Of a stretch of DNA of 64,000 bases, positions 26,301-34,312 are shown piece after piece. The DNA is from Bordetella sp. LUAb4. GTDB lineage: Bacteria > Pseudomonadota > Gammaproteobacteria > Burkholderiales > Burkholderiaceae_B. Under the pieces are notes generated by a model. The model worked only from the letters and a program-made list of their open reading frames with translations. It searched no databases and was not told the DNA's origin. Every line of letters starts with the position of its first letter. Position 1 is the first letter of the stretch. A program made the translations under genes and the position numbers. The stretch is from positions 496,001 through 560,000 of the forward strand of contig NZ_JAHPZX010000002.1 in the NCBI RefSeq assembly GCF_021325795.1. Reading direction: 5' to 3'.

Positions 26301-29300
26301 CCAACAACCTGACCCTCAACGGCAATGTCTCCGGCACCGGGAGCCTGACCAAGGACGGCAGCGCCACACTGACGCTGAATGGCACCAACACCTATACCGG
26401 CGGCACCAGCATCAACGCCGGCACGCTGGCACTGGGTGCCGGCGCCAGCCTCAGCAGCAGCGGCATCGTCAACGTAGCCATGGGTGCCACCTTCGACCTG
26501 TCGGCCGGCAACGGTACACAGGCCTTCGGCACCCTCATCGGCAACGGCGCGGTAGACCTCGGCGCCAACTCGCTGATCGTCGGCGGTCCCACTGACGGCA
26601 CCTTCAGCGGCGCGATTGGCGGCACCGGCGGATTGGTCAAGGAAGGCACCGGCACCCAAACGCTGACCGGCGCCAACACTTATACGGGCAGCACAAAGAT
26701 CAATGCCGGCACCTTGGCAATAGGCCCTGGGGGCAGCACAGCGTCGACCTCTGTCGTCATGCTGACGGCAGCCGGTACGGGCTACGATATTTCCGCCGCC
26801 GGCGCTCAGACCATCGGCTCGCTGCAAGGGGTGGCGGGCAGCACCGTCGCGCTGGGCGGCAACGACCTGACCCTGGCCGGCGTGGCCAACGCCAACTTCG
26901 AAGGCGTGATCTCGGGAGCGGGCGGCCTGATAAAGAACGGCGCTGCCACTCAGTACCTGAGCGGAGCGAACACCTATAGCGGCGGCACGACCTTCTCCGG
27001 CGGCGTCCTGGTGCTGGGCAACAATGCGGCCCTGGGAACGGGCACCGTCACGGTGGGCGCCGATTCCACGCTGGATACGAGCAGCGCGGTCACCCTGGCA
27101 AATGGCGTCATTCTAGGCGCGGGGTCCAATCTCGACTCCCTCACCTCCCTTGACCTGACCTTGGCCGGCGCCATCTCCGGCGCGGGCGGCCTGATCAAGG
27201 ACGGCGCGGCCACGCTGACACTGACCAGCGCTAATTCCTATAACGGCGGCACCACCATCAATTTCGGGACGCTTGCCCTGGGTGCGGGCGGCAGCCTGGC
27301 CGCAACGGGTGCCTTGGACCTGGCAGGCATCGGCACCTTCGACATCAGCACCGGTGGCAACCAGACGGTCGGCGCATTGACCGGCGTGATGGGCAGTGCC
27401 GTTGCCCTCGGCGGCAACAGCTTGACGTTTGGCACGGCGGCCAACGCCACCTTGGGCAGCAGCATCGGCGGCACCGGTGGGTTGATCAAGAACGGCACCG
27501 GCGTGCAGACGCTCAACGGCGCCAGTACTTTCGGGGGCGGCGTCACGGTGAACGCTGGCGGATTGATGGTCGGCAATGATGCCGCGTTGGGCAGCGGCGT
27601 ACTCACGGTGAGCAACGCCGCCACCCTGGATTCCTCCGCACCGGTCACGCTGGTCAACGACGTCGTGCTCGATGCAGGCCTGACCGTGGTCGGCAGCAAC
27701 AACCTGACCTTGAACGGCGCGATCTCCGGTACCGGCGGCCTGACCAAGAATGGCAACGCCACGTTGACGCTGAACGGCGTTAATACCTACACCGGCGGCA
27801 CCACCGTCAACGCCGGCACCCTGGCGCTGGGCGCCGGCGCCAGCCTGGCATCCACCGGCATCGTCAACCTGGCCGCCGGCAGCACTTTCGACCTGTCGGC
27901 CGGCAACGGCACGCAAACCTTCGGCACCCTGATGGGCAGCGGCACGGTCCTGCTGGGTACCCTCGACCTGGCCGTGGGCGACACCACGGACACGACGTTC
28001 GGCGGCTCAGTCGGCGGCATGGGCAGGCTCATCAAGGAAGGCAGCGGCACGACGACGATGACCGGCACCAGCTCCTACACCGGCGGCACGCTGATCAACG
28101 CCGGCACACTGGCGATCGGTGCCGGCGGCAGCCTGGCGCCCAATGGCGCTGTCACGCTTACCGCCGCGGGCACCCGTTTCGATATCTCGGCCGGCGGCAA
28201 CCAATCGATAGGCGCGCTGGGCGGCGCAAGCGGCAGCACGGTGGGCCTCGGCGCCAACACGCTGACCCTGTCCAGCGCCACCGACAGCAACTACGCCGGC
28301 ACCATAGGCGGCACGGGGGGCCTGGTCAAGAACGGCAGCGCCACCCAGACGCTGAGCGGCGCCAACACCTACAGCGGCGGCACCACCATCAATGCAGGCG
28401 CGCTGGCGCTCGGTGCAGGCGGCGGCCTGGCGGCGACGGGCGCGCTGAACATGACGGGCACGGGTATCTTCGACATTTCCGCCGCAGGCAGTCAGGCGAT
28501 TGGTACGCTGAGCGGCGTGACGGGCACCACGGTCGCGCTGGGCGGCAACACGCTGACCGTAAACAGTCCGTCCGACTCGGTATTCGATGGCGTCATCACC
28601 GGCAGCGGTGGACTCACCAAGGCAGGTAACGGGACATTGATCCTGAATGCCACCAACAGCTACACCGGCAACACCACGGTCGGCAGCGGCACGCTGGAGA
28701 TTGGCGACGCCGATCACGCCAGCGCCGGCATCTTGGGCAATGTGTCCGTCGGCAACGGCGGCACCTTGCGCGGCCATGGCTCGATAGGCGGGGATGTCAG
28801 CAACGGCGGTACCGTGCGCCCCGGCGGTTCGATCGGCACCCTGACCATCGCCGGCAATTACACCCAATCGCCATCCGCCACGCTGTTCATCGACGTCAGC
28901 CCTACCGCGGCATCGCAATTGAAAGTGGGTGGCACGGCGACGCTGGCCGGTAGTTTGAATGTGCTGTACGGCCCTGGCACATACAGCACCACGTCCTACC
29001 GCATCGTCGATGCCGCCAACGTTGCCGGACAGTTCTCCACCATCACCGCGAACACCCCCGCGGGCATCACGCAGGCTGTGCAGACGTCGGCCAGCGGGGC
29101 CACGCTGGCGTTGACCGCTGATGGCACCGACACAGGCGGAACAGGTGGTACGGGCGGCGGCACGGTTGTCGTCACGCCCACCAATGCAACTATCTTCGGC
29201 GCCATGGGTTCGGCGGCGATTCGCGAAGGGCAGCGTGTCAACGACGCCTTGCTTGCGCGTTTGAGCGGCCAAGCTTGCGGCAGCAGCAGCAGCAGCAGCA

Positions 29301-30142
29301 GCAGCGATGCGGCCAACTGCGCGCAGCCCGGCAAACAGGTCTGGACGCAACTCGTTTCCAACACCAATCGTGTGCGCGGCAACGACGACGCGCCCAGCTA
29401 CAAGGACAGCCACTACGGCTTTCTCGCCGGCCTCGACCACCAGGCCGGCGCCTGGACCCTGGGTGTGGCCGGTGGCTACAGCCATATCGACGTGCGCGAA
29501 GATGAGGCCAGCGGCAAGATCGACACCGTCCGTCTAGCGGGCTACGGTGCCCGTAATGTCGGCCCGGTCAACGTCGCCGCCACGGTGGGCGCGGCGTATG
29601 ACTTCCTGAGTTCACGCCGATCCTTCGCCGGCGTCGGCACGGCCAAGGGGGATACCGACGGCCAGGAATTCACTGCTGGCCTGCAGGCCAGCCTGCCGTT
29701 GGCCGCGGGTCCCGTCGTGATCACGCCGCGCGCGGGCCTGCGTTATCAATACTTCCATGCAGGACGCTATGGCGAGGATGGCTCCACCAGCCAGAATCTG
29801 GACGTGGCCTCGCAGAATCTGCATAGCCTGCAACCGTATGCGCAGGTAAGTGTGGGGCTGCCTTTCAACACCGGGGCGGCCAAGCCTGCATGGGTGGAAG
29901 CGCGCGTGGGTTATGCCTATGAGACCCTGGACCGTGGCCGCGGTGTCGATGCCGCGGCCGGCGACGGCACCCGCTTTACGCTGGCCGGCGTGGCACCCTC
30001 GCGCGGCATGCTGTCGGCGGGTTTGGGACTGACACTGCCCCTGGGTAAATCCACCGATGTCACGGCCAGCTACGACCGGCTGTTCAGCACGGGCAATACG
30101 TCAGCGCAGACATTCCAGTTGCAGGCCAGCTATCGGTTCTGA
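23339..30142 (+). CDS. Giant autotransporter with passenger-associated (PATR) repeats
   Basis: The 2267-residue protein has a long basic N-terminus and signal peptide (LKLLPSALYFALAGLAAPAAAA, cleavage about residue 43). The passenger consists of 19 autotransporter-associated strand repeats of 86-99 residues, each with a segment like NTYTGGTTINAGTLALG and a closing GTGGLTKNG. Repeats 4 to 17 fall into an exact five-repeat super-unit of 465 residues. A short unrepeated end (LRGHGSIGGDVSNGGTVRPGGS) and pertactin-like region lead through an Ala/Gly/Ser linker to a beta-barrel of about 270 residues that ends in ASYRF. It should be a long beta-helical surface protein secreted by the type Va route, for adhesion, aggregation or biofilm. 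It stands alone; no good ribosome site is visible at the ATG. Confidence 0.93.
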   Translation: MRSFANSCIRRNTQRPSSARFPLKLLPSALYFALAGLAAPAAAADLNIGGPTDGVYASSITGPDGVIKEGAGKETLTGINTYSGATTINAGTLAAGAADSFSSASSFSLTTIGTALDISAGGDQTIGSLAGVAGSTVTLGGNMLTVGGNNGSTTFGGVISGSGSLTKTGSGTLTLNAVNTYSGGTFIEAGTLALGPTGGVATFRTLNVATGATFDMSALNGLQNVELGGGGTIKLGDTSILVISAAVPFSGSIIGTGSVYIGAPGITLTGANTYTGQTAINSGTLHIAAGGSLSPATMVNMGSGTGFDIAAAGAGQTIGVLGGDGAVTLGANTLTLAMSGVASTFYGVISGSGGLVNNSDSTLTFRGASTYTGGTTINNGTFAMGAGGSLASTGAVHVGGTGEFNIANGGNQSIGALSGLAGGKVMLGGNTLTVSSASNSSFAGTLSGTGGLTKSGAGVLTLGGASTFGGGTTLNAGGLIVNNDAALGSGTLTVGGAATLDSAGPVALANSVTLNAGLTVLGSNALTINGNISGTGGLTKNGVATLMLNGVNSYTGGTNINGGTLALGAGASLASSGIVNLAAGASFNLSAGNGAQTFGTLTGSGMVNLGANDLTIGGPTNGIFAGSIAGTGGLIKEGTGTQTLLGANTYTGDTLINAGTLAIGAGGSLAANGAVTLAASGTGFNMVTGGAQVIGLLNGVAGSIVTLGNNTLTLSGVSNGGFEGTIAGTGSLVKNGLGIQTLGGTNTFSGGVTLNAGGLVLGNNSALGTGAFSVSGNSSLDTSAALNVGNIIGLDPGVQLDILGSNPLTLSGSIFGAGSLVKNGAATVTLTGANSYTGGTFINAGTLALGPGGSLSSSGPLDLTGTGTFDISSGGNQAIGSLAGVVGSTVALGGKTLTVGGISDTTYAGSIGGSGGLVKNGVGVQALSGASTFSGGVTLNAGGLVVGNDAALGIGALTVGGAATLDTAGTVALANDVVLNAGLTALGTNNLTLNGNVSGTGSLTKDGSATLTLNGTNTYTGGTSINAGTLALGAGASLSSSGIVNVAMGATFDLSAGNGTQAFGTLIGNGAVDLGANSLIVGGPTDGTFSGAIGGTGGLVKEGTGTQTLTGANTYTGSTKINAGTLAIGPGGSTASTSVVMLTAAGTGYDISAAGAQTIGSLQGVAGSTVALGGNDLTLAGVANANFEGVISGAGGLIKNGAATQYLSGANTYSGGTTFSGGVLVLGNNAALGTGTVTVGADSTLDTSSAVTLANGVILGAGSNLDSLTSLDLTLAGAISGAGGLIKDGAATLTLTSANSYNGGTTINFGTLALGAGGSLAATGALDLAGIGTFDISTGGNQTVGALTGVMGSAVALGGNSLTFGTAANATLGSSIGGTGGLIKNGTGVQTLNGASTFGGGVTVNAGGLMVGNDAALGSGVLTVSNAATLDSSAPVTLVNDVVLDAGLTVVGSNNLTLNGAISGTGGLTKNGNATLTLNGVNTYTGGTTVNAGTLALGAGASLASTGIVNLAAGSTFDLSAGNGTQTFGTLMGSGTVLLGTLDLAVGDTTDTTFGGSVGGMGRLIKEGSGTTTMTGTSSYTGGTLINAGTLAIGAGGSLAPNGAVTLTAAGTRFDISAGGNQSIGALGGASGSTVGLGANTLTLSSATDSNYAGTIGGTGGLVKNGSATQTLSGANTYSGGTTINAGALALGAGGGLAATGALNMTGTGIFDISAAGSQAIGTLSGVTGTTVALGGNTLTVNSPSDSVFDGVITGSGGLTKAGNGTLILNATNSYTGNTTVGSGTLEIGDADHASAGILGNVSVGNGGTLRGHGSIGGDVSNGGTVRPGGSIGTLTIAGNYTQSPSATLFIDVSPTAASQLKVGGTATLAGSLNVLYGPGTYSTTSYRIVDAANVAGQFSTITANTPAGITQAVQTSASGATLALTADGTDTGGTGGTGGGTVVVTPTNATIFGAMGSAAIREGQRVNDALLARLSGQACGSSSSSSSSDAANCAQPGKQVWTQLVSNTNRVRGNDDAPSYKDSHYGFLAGLDHQAGAWTLGVAGGYSHIDVREDEASGKIDTVRLAGYGARNVGPVNVAATVGAAYDFLSSRRSFAGVGTAKGDTDGQEFTAGLQASLPLAAGPVVITPRAGLRYQYFHAGRYGEDGSTSQNLDVASQNLHSLQPYAQVSVGLPFNTGAAKPAWVEARVGYAYETLDRGRGVDAAAGDGTRFTLAGVAPSRGMLSAGLGLTLPLGKSTDVTASYDRLFSTGNTSAQTFQLQASYRF
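24443..28363 (+). repeat. Higher-order tandem repeat of 1395 bp in the autotransporter passenger
   Basis: The Asn/Ser codon that opens each repeat recurs at exact 1395-bp intervals: 24443/25838/27233, 24734/26129/27524, 24992/26387/27782, 25280/26675/28070 and 25574/26969/28364. The order of modules is A (288 bp), B (294), C (264), D (291), E (258). The series runs D-E, A-B-C-D-E, A-B-C-D-E, A-B and then a D-type module, with C missing in the last cycle. This shows past duplication of a five-module block. Confidence 0.9.
29282..29305 (+). repeat. (AGC)8 microsatellite encoding eight serines
   Basis: Eight AGC triplets lie in the linker just before the autotransporter beta-barrel, flanked by Cys residues (ACG before, AANC after). 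Slippage would change the serine count without shifting the frame. Confidence 0.9.
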
Positions 30143-30150
30143 GGCAAGGA

Positions 30151-30870
30151 TCAGCGATTATGTTCCTTGCGCCAGGCCGCGAAGTCGATCGGCGTTTGCG
30201 GATCGGTGGCCGGGTACAGGCCCAGGATCGAACGGCCGTTGGCGACCTGCTCGGTGACGAAGTCCTCGAACACGGTCATCTCGGCGGCTTCGGCGGCAAT
30301 CTCGTCCGCCATGTGCGCGGGAATCACCAGCACGCCCTCGTCGTCGCCGACGATGACATCGCCAGGGAACACGGGCGCATCGCCGCAGCCGATGGGTACG
30401 TTGATGTCGATGGCCTGATGCAGGGTCAGATTGGTCGGCGCCGACGGACGCTGGTGATAGGCACGCATCTTCATCTTGCCTATCTCGGGGGCATCGCGAA
30501 AGCCGCCGTCGGTCACGACGCCTTCCACGCCGCGTGCCTGCAAACGGCCGACCAGAATGCCGCCCGCCGACGCCGCGCGCGCGTCCTTGCGGCTGTCGAT
30601 CACCAGCACCGCGCCCGGGGGGCAATCCTCGATTGCCTTGCGCTGCGGATGCGCACGGTCGCGGAACACTTCGATGCCATTGAGGTCTTCGCGCGCCGGC
30701 ATATAACGCAGCGTGAACGCCTCGCCCACCATGGAGGGGCCGCCGCGCACGCCGCCTACCGGCAGCGCGCCCTGGATCATCTGCGAACGCAGGCCGCGCT
30801 TGAACAGGCAGGTGCACAAGGTGGCGGTGCTCACGCCGCGCAGCAATTCACGGGTTTCAGGTTTCAACAT
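30151..30870 (-). CDS. RraA-like protein/HMG aldolase family
   Basis: The ATG at 30870 (MLKPETRELLRGVSTATLC) gives 239 residues; the upstream in-frame extension lacks support. Family landmarks are GPSMVGEAFTLRYMPAREDL, the active-site type segment VTDGGFRDAPEI, and GDVIVGDDEGVLVIPA. Proteins named RraA in this group are more often 4-hydroxy-4-methyl-2-oxoglutarate aldolase-like or sugar-acid metabolic enzymes than RNase E inhibitors. It lies downstream of an L-arabonate dehydratase-type gene on the same strand after 216 bp, so a role in sugar-acid breakdown is more likely than RNA control. It converges on the giant autotransporter gene with an 8-bp gap. Confidence 0.85.
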   Translation of the reverse strand: MLKPETRELLRGVSTATLCTCLFKRGLRSQMIQGALPVGGVRGGPSMVGEAFTLRYMPAREDLNGIEVFRDRAHPQRKAIEDCPPGAVLVIDSRKDARAASAGGILVGRLQARGVEGVVTDGGFRDAPEIGKMKMRAYHQRPSAPTNLTLHQAIDINVPIGCGDAPVFPGDVIVGDDEGVLVIPAHMADEIAAEAAEMTVFEDFVTEQVANGRSILGLYPATDPQTPIDFAAWRKEHNR

Positions 30871-30988
30871 GATCTTCTCTAGAAGGTATAGGGAGAAAAA
30901 AAGAAGCAGACTTGTTTCACTACAACGCGCTCGGGTGAGGGACCCGCTCCGTCCCACCTGGAACCGACGATCATCGGCGGCCGGGGCA

Positions 30989-31018
30989 GGGCTGCCGGGC
31001 GCTCCGCGCCGGCAGCCC
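30989..31018. other. Strong GC hairpin between araD-like and rraA-like genes
   Basis: GGGCTGCCGG (30989-30998) and CCGGCAGCCC (31009-31018) form perfect 10-bp arms, and the loop can pair further. On the plus strand TCTTCTTC follows, a weak terminator tail; on the minus strand, the direction of the genes, there is no U tract. It may stabilise or separate the two messages. Confidence 0.6.
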
Positions 31019-31086
31019 TCTTCTTCGACCTGGCGCAAATGGCCGAAAATACGGAGAAAGGACCCGCCACCCTCAGAAGCGCAACA

Positions 31087-32826
31087 TCAGAAAATATCCG
31101 GCTCGCGCACGGGTGCGCCGAAATCGGTGCGCAGGAAATCGAAATCGCAACCCTGGTCGGCCTGCTCGATATGCTTGGAGAACATCCAGCCATAGCCACG
31201 CTCGTAGCGCCGCTCCGGCTGCTTCCACGCCGCGCGGCGGCGTTGCAGCTCGGCATCGTCCACGTCGAGATTGATGGTGCGCGCATCCACGTCCAGCGAA
31301 ATGATGTCGCCATTGCGCACCAGGCTCAGCGGACCGCCGACATAAGACTCAGGCGACACGTGCAGAATGCAGGCGCCATAGCTGGTGCCGCTCATGCGCG
31401 CATCCGACAGGCGCACCATGTCGCGCACCCCCTGCTTCACCAGTTTCTTCGGCACGGGCAGCATGCCCCACTCGGGCATGCCCGGCCCACCCTGCGGCCC
31501 CGCATTACGCAGGATCAGCACATGGTCGGCCGTGACGTCCAGGTTCTCGTCATCGATGGCCGCCTTCATCGACGGATAATCATCGAACACCATCGCCGGC
31601 CCGGAATGCTTCAGGAAGCGCGGATCCGCGGCCCCCGGTTTCATCACGCAGCCGTCCGGCGCCAGATTACCGCGCAGCACCGCCAGCGAACCTTCGGCAT
31701 AGACCGGATCGTCCACGGTGCGAATCACGTCGTCGTTGTACACCGCCGCGCCCTCGATGTTCTGCCCCAGCGTGCGGCCGGTGACGGTCATCTCGTCCAG
31801 GTGCAGATGCTCGCGGATGCGCGTCATCATCGCCGGCAGACCGCCCGCGTAGAAGAAATCTTCCATCAGGTACTTGTCGCCGCTGGGCCGCACGTTGGCG
31901 ATCACCGGCACCTTGCGGCTGGCCTTCTCGAAATCGTCCAGGCTGATGTCATGGCCCGCGCGCCGGCCCTGCGCGATCACGTGAATGATGGCGTTGGTGG
32001 AACAGCCCATGGCCATGGCCACGGTGATGGCGTTCTCGAAAGCCTTGCGCGTCTGGATGCGCGCCGGCGTCAGGTCTTCCCACACCATTTCCACGATGCG
32101 CCGGCCCGACTCCGAACTCATGCGCACATGGTTGGCATCCGGCGCCGGAATCGACGATGCACCCGGCAAGGTCATGCCCAAGGCTTCGGCGATGGCGGTC
32201 ATGGTGCTGGCCGTGCCCATGGTCATGCAGGTGCCATGGCTGCGCGCGATACCGCCTTGGATGCCGATCCACTGCTGCTCCGTGATGATGCCGGCGCGGC
32301 GGTCGTCCCAGAACTTCCATGCATCCGAACCGGAACCCAGCGTGTGGCCCTGCCAGTTGCCGCGCAACATGGGACCCGCCGGCACGTAGATGGCCGGCAG
32401 TCCGGCGCTGGTGGCGCCCATCAGCAGCGCGGGCGTGGTCTTGTCGCAACCGCCCATCAGCACCACGCCGTCGACGGGATGGCAGCGCAAGAGTTCTTCC
32501 GCATCCATCGCCAGCATGTTCCGGTACAGCATGGTGGTCGGCTTGACGTACTGCTCGGCCAGCGACAAAGCCGGCAACTCGATGGGAAAGCCGCCCGCCT
32601 GCAACACGCCACGCTTGACGTCCTCCACGCGCTGCTTGAAGTGGGTATGACAGGGATTGATGTCCGACCAGGTATTGACGATGCCGATGACGGGGCGGCC
32701 GGCCCATTCTTCGGGCGCATAGCCCATCTGCATGGCGCGCGACCGGTGGCCGAAGCCGCGCAAATCGTCAGGCGCGAACCATCGTGCGCTGCGCAAGGTT
32801 TCGGGAGTCTTCTTGGGTGTAGTCAT
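31087..32826 (-). CDS. araD: IlvD/Edd-family dehydratase, likely L-arabonate dehydratase
   Basis: The 579-residue protein fits the IlvD/Edd family of iron-sulfur dehydratases. Cluster-ligand cysteines appear in NPCHTHF, GGCDKTTP and SHGTCMTMGTAS, and the family signature GSDAWKFWDDRRAG is present. The opening RSARWFAPDDLRGFGHRSR and overall length match sugar-acid dehydratases (L-arabonate/D-xylonate) rather than dihydroxy-acid dehydratase. It would convert an aldonic acid to a 2-keto-3-deoxy acid in the cytoplasm. The RraA-like gene follows, and a GntR regulator is divergent with a palindrome inside the probable promoter. The precise sugar acid is not certain; the symbol follows the closest family name. 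Confidence 0.85.
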   Translation of the reverse strand: MTTPKKTPETLRSARWFAPDDLRGFGHRSRAMQMGYAPEEWAGRPVIGIVNTWSDINPCHTHFKQRVEDVKRGVLQAGGFPIELPALSLAEQYVKPTTMLYRNMLAMDAEELLRCHPVDGVVLMGGCDKTTPALLMGATSAGLPAIYVPAGPMLRGNWQGHTLGSGSDAWKFWDDRRAGIITEQQWIGIQGGIARSHGTCMTMGTASTMTAIAEALGMTLPGASSIPAPDANHVRMSSESGRRIVEMVWEDLTPARIQTRKAFENAITVAMAMGCSTNAIIHVIAQGRRAGHDISLDDFEKASRKVPVIANVRPSGDKYLMEDFFYAGGLPAMMTRIREHLHLDEMTVTGRTLGQNIEGAAVYNDDVIRTVDDPVYAEGSLAVLRGNLAPDGCVMKPGAADPRFLKHSGPAMVFDDYPSMKAAIDDENLDVTADHVLILRNAGPQGGPGMPEWGMLPVPKKLVKQGVRDMVRLSDARMSGTSYGACILHVSPESYVGGPLSLVRNGDIISLDVDARTINLDVDDAELQRRRAAWKQPERRYERGYGWMFSKHIEQADQGCDFDFLRTDFGAPVREPDIF

Positions 32827-33091
32827 CGTATTTGCTCGGCAAGCGCCACATCGGCGTCAACAGGAAATGGGATGGACTGTACGGAGGCGGACCAGGCGCG
32901 CGCCGTTACCGGCTAGCTCCTTTCTCCGCTGGCGGCCGCGTTCCTTTCGTCGCATCCTGCCGCGCTACCTGCTCCGCTTTTGTCTCCGTGCATCTGGCAA
33001 AGCGCCGGGCCGGACTCGCCGCGGCATTCCTTTTGGGTTTGCGCGGCCAGCCCAGCCCGGGCCTTGCCGATATCTATTCGTTCTTGATTAA

Positions 33092-33120
33092 AATATACTA
33101 ATACATTAGTACATCATCAA
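33092..33120 (-). promoter_or_regulatory. Probable araD promoter with GntR-type palindrome in the spacer
   Basis: On the minus strand TTGATG (33115-33120) and TATATT (33092-33097) are separated by exactly 17 bp. Almost filling that spacer is the perfect inverted repeat TACTAATACATTAGTA (33096-33111; 7-bp arms, 2-bp centre). It is a good operator candidate for the divergent GntR gene. The leader to the araD-like ATG would be about 260 nt; I see no gene in 32827-33191. Confidence 0.7.
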
Positions 33121-33191
33121 CAAGCCATGTTCTTCGCCGGCCTTCCCTACTCAACGCGTTTCCGTCCACCCTTCTCTCGCCGCCGCTCGCC

Positions 33192-33875
33192 ATGAACGAA
33201 ACCGTCAGATTGGACCGCTACCGGCAGGCCGCGCCGCAACTCTATGAATTGCTGCGCGAAGCCATTGTCTCTCTGGCATTACCGCCAGGCACCGCGCTGG
33301 TGCGTCCGGAGTTGGCCGCGCAATATGGTGTCAGCCAGACGCCCGTGCGCGACGCGCTCATGCGGCTGGAAGAAGAAGGCCTGGTGGATGTGATTCCGCA
33401 AGCCGGTACGCGGGTCAGCAAGATAGACCTGGACCGCGCCGGCCAGGCGCACTTCCTACGCCGAGCCATCGAACAGGAACTGGTGCGCGAGCTGGCGGCC
33501 GCAGGCAACGCCGCGCTGGTCAAGCGCCTGCGCGCCTTGCTGGATGTGCAGCAGGCCCAGGTCCGGGCCGCGGATTTCGAGGGCTTCGCCGCCGCCGACC
33601 AGGAGTTTCATCGGGAGTTGTACGCGGCGGCCAATATGCAGGACCTGTGGCAGTTGGTGTACAGCCGCAGCGGGCATATCGACCGCCTGCGCCGCCTGCA
33701 TCTGCCGGCACTGGGCAAGGCCCAGCGCATCCAGAACGATCACGCGCTGATCGTCGAGGCCATCGCCGCGGGCGACCCGGACCTGGCGGAGCAGCGCCTG
33801 CGCGAACATCTGTCGCACACGCTGCGGCAGGTGGAAGAGATACGCACGCGCCACCCTGAATACTTCAAGGCCTGA
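33192..33875 (+). CDS. GntR-family regulator (FadR/FCD subgroup)
   Basis: The protein has 227 residues: an N-terminal winged helix-turn-helix (about 10-75, with GTALVRPELAAQYGVSQTPVRDALMRLEEE in two overlapping parts) and an all-helical FCD domain (about 85-215) with the metal/ligand-binding pattern EFHRELYAAAN and late histidines. Such regulators usually respond to sugar acids or carboxylic acids. It is divergent from the L-arabonate dehydratase-type operon and probably represses it through the palindrome at 33096-33111, lifting when the sugar acid is present. Confidence 0.93.
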   Translation: MNETVRLDRYRQAAPQLYELLREAIVSLALPPGTALVRPELAAQYGVSQTPVRDALMRLEEEGLVDVIPQAGTRVSKIDLDRAGQAHFLRRAIEQELVRELAAAGNAALVKRLRALLDVQQAQVRAADFEGFAAADQEFHRELYAAANMQDLWQLVYSRSGHIDRLRRLHLPALGKAQRIQNDHALIVEAIAAGDPDLAEQRLREHLSHTLRQVEEIRTRHPEYFKA

Positions 33876-33919
33876 ACGATCAGGCCTTGGGATCACACGT
33901 TCGTACGACAACGCGGTAA

Positions 33920-34192
33920 TCACACCTTGGGCGCGCCGCCTTCCAGCGCGGCAAGCCTGGCCTCCAGGGCGGTGACCTGGGCGTTCAACTGATCAACACG
34001 CGTCAACGTACGGGCCAGCAGGTCGGCCTGGACATCGAACTCTTCCCGCGTCACCAGATCCAGCTTGGCAAATCCTTGCGTCATCATCGCGCGCACATTG
34101 CGCTCGACATCGGCGGCGGGGCTGCGCGCGATCAGATCCGAAATATTCTTCTGGATGTCTTCCATCCATTGCATGGGATTGGTGGTGTTCAT
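33920..34192 (-). CDS. ubiK: UbiK-family ubiquinone biosynthesis accessory factor (BMFP)
   Basis: This 90-residue protein matches the UbiK/YqiC (BMFP) family: an amphipathic N-terminus (WMEDIQKNISDLI), then FAKLDLVTREEFDVQADLLARTL and a C-terminal coiled coil (VDQLNAQVTALEARLAALE). UbiK helps assembly of the late ubiquinone pathway enzymes with lipid. It is a single gene between the GntR gene (convergent, 44-bp gap) and the lipoprotein gene (same strand, separated by a terminator). Confidence 0.92.
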   Translation of the reverse strand: MNTTNPMQWMEDIQKNISDLIARSPAADVERNVRAMMTQGFAKLDLVTREEFDVQADLLARTLTRVDQLNAQVTALEARLAALEGGAPKV

Positions 34193-34257
34193 TTCTGGGT
34201 CCTATTCCGCGAAGGTTGAAAGTCGCGAACCTCAAGTGTAAATCGCTTCTGCCTATC

Positions 34258-34284
34258 AAAAAAAAAGAGCGGCACAGAGGCCGC
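34258..34284 (-). terminator. Rho-independent terminator of the lipoprotein gene
   Basis: On the minus strand GCGGC and GCCGC (34280-34284 and 34269-34273) pair around a 6-nt loop and are followed by a run of T after two bases (nine A on the plus strand at 34258-34266). It lies 29 bp after the lipoprotein stop. Confidence 0.85.
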
Positions 34285-34312
34285 CCCAGGGCTCCGGAGA
34301 CAACCGGAATTC

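Noticed and set aside
25139-26827. Long antisense open frames (up to 562 residues) within the giant autotransporter gene
   Set aside because: They mirror the repeat structure of the plus-strand gene, have repetitive low-complexity translations and no recognisable domain or ribosome site.
29282-29305. Phase-variable switch in the autotransporter
   Set aside because: The repeat unit is three bases, so slippage alters length but cannot switch the frame off.
31039-32916. 625-residue plus-strand open frame across the araD-like gene
   Set aside because: His/Arg-rich shadow of the dehydratase; the minus strand has a full IlvD/Edd protein with iron-sulfur ligands.
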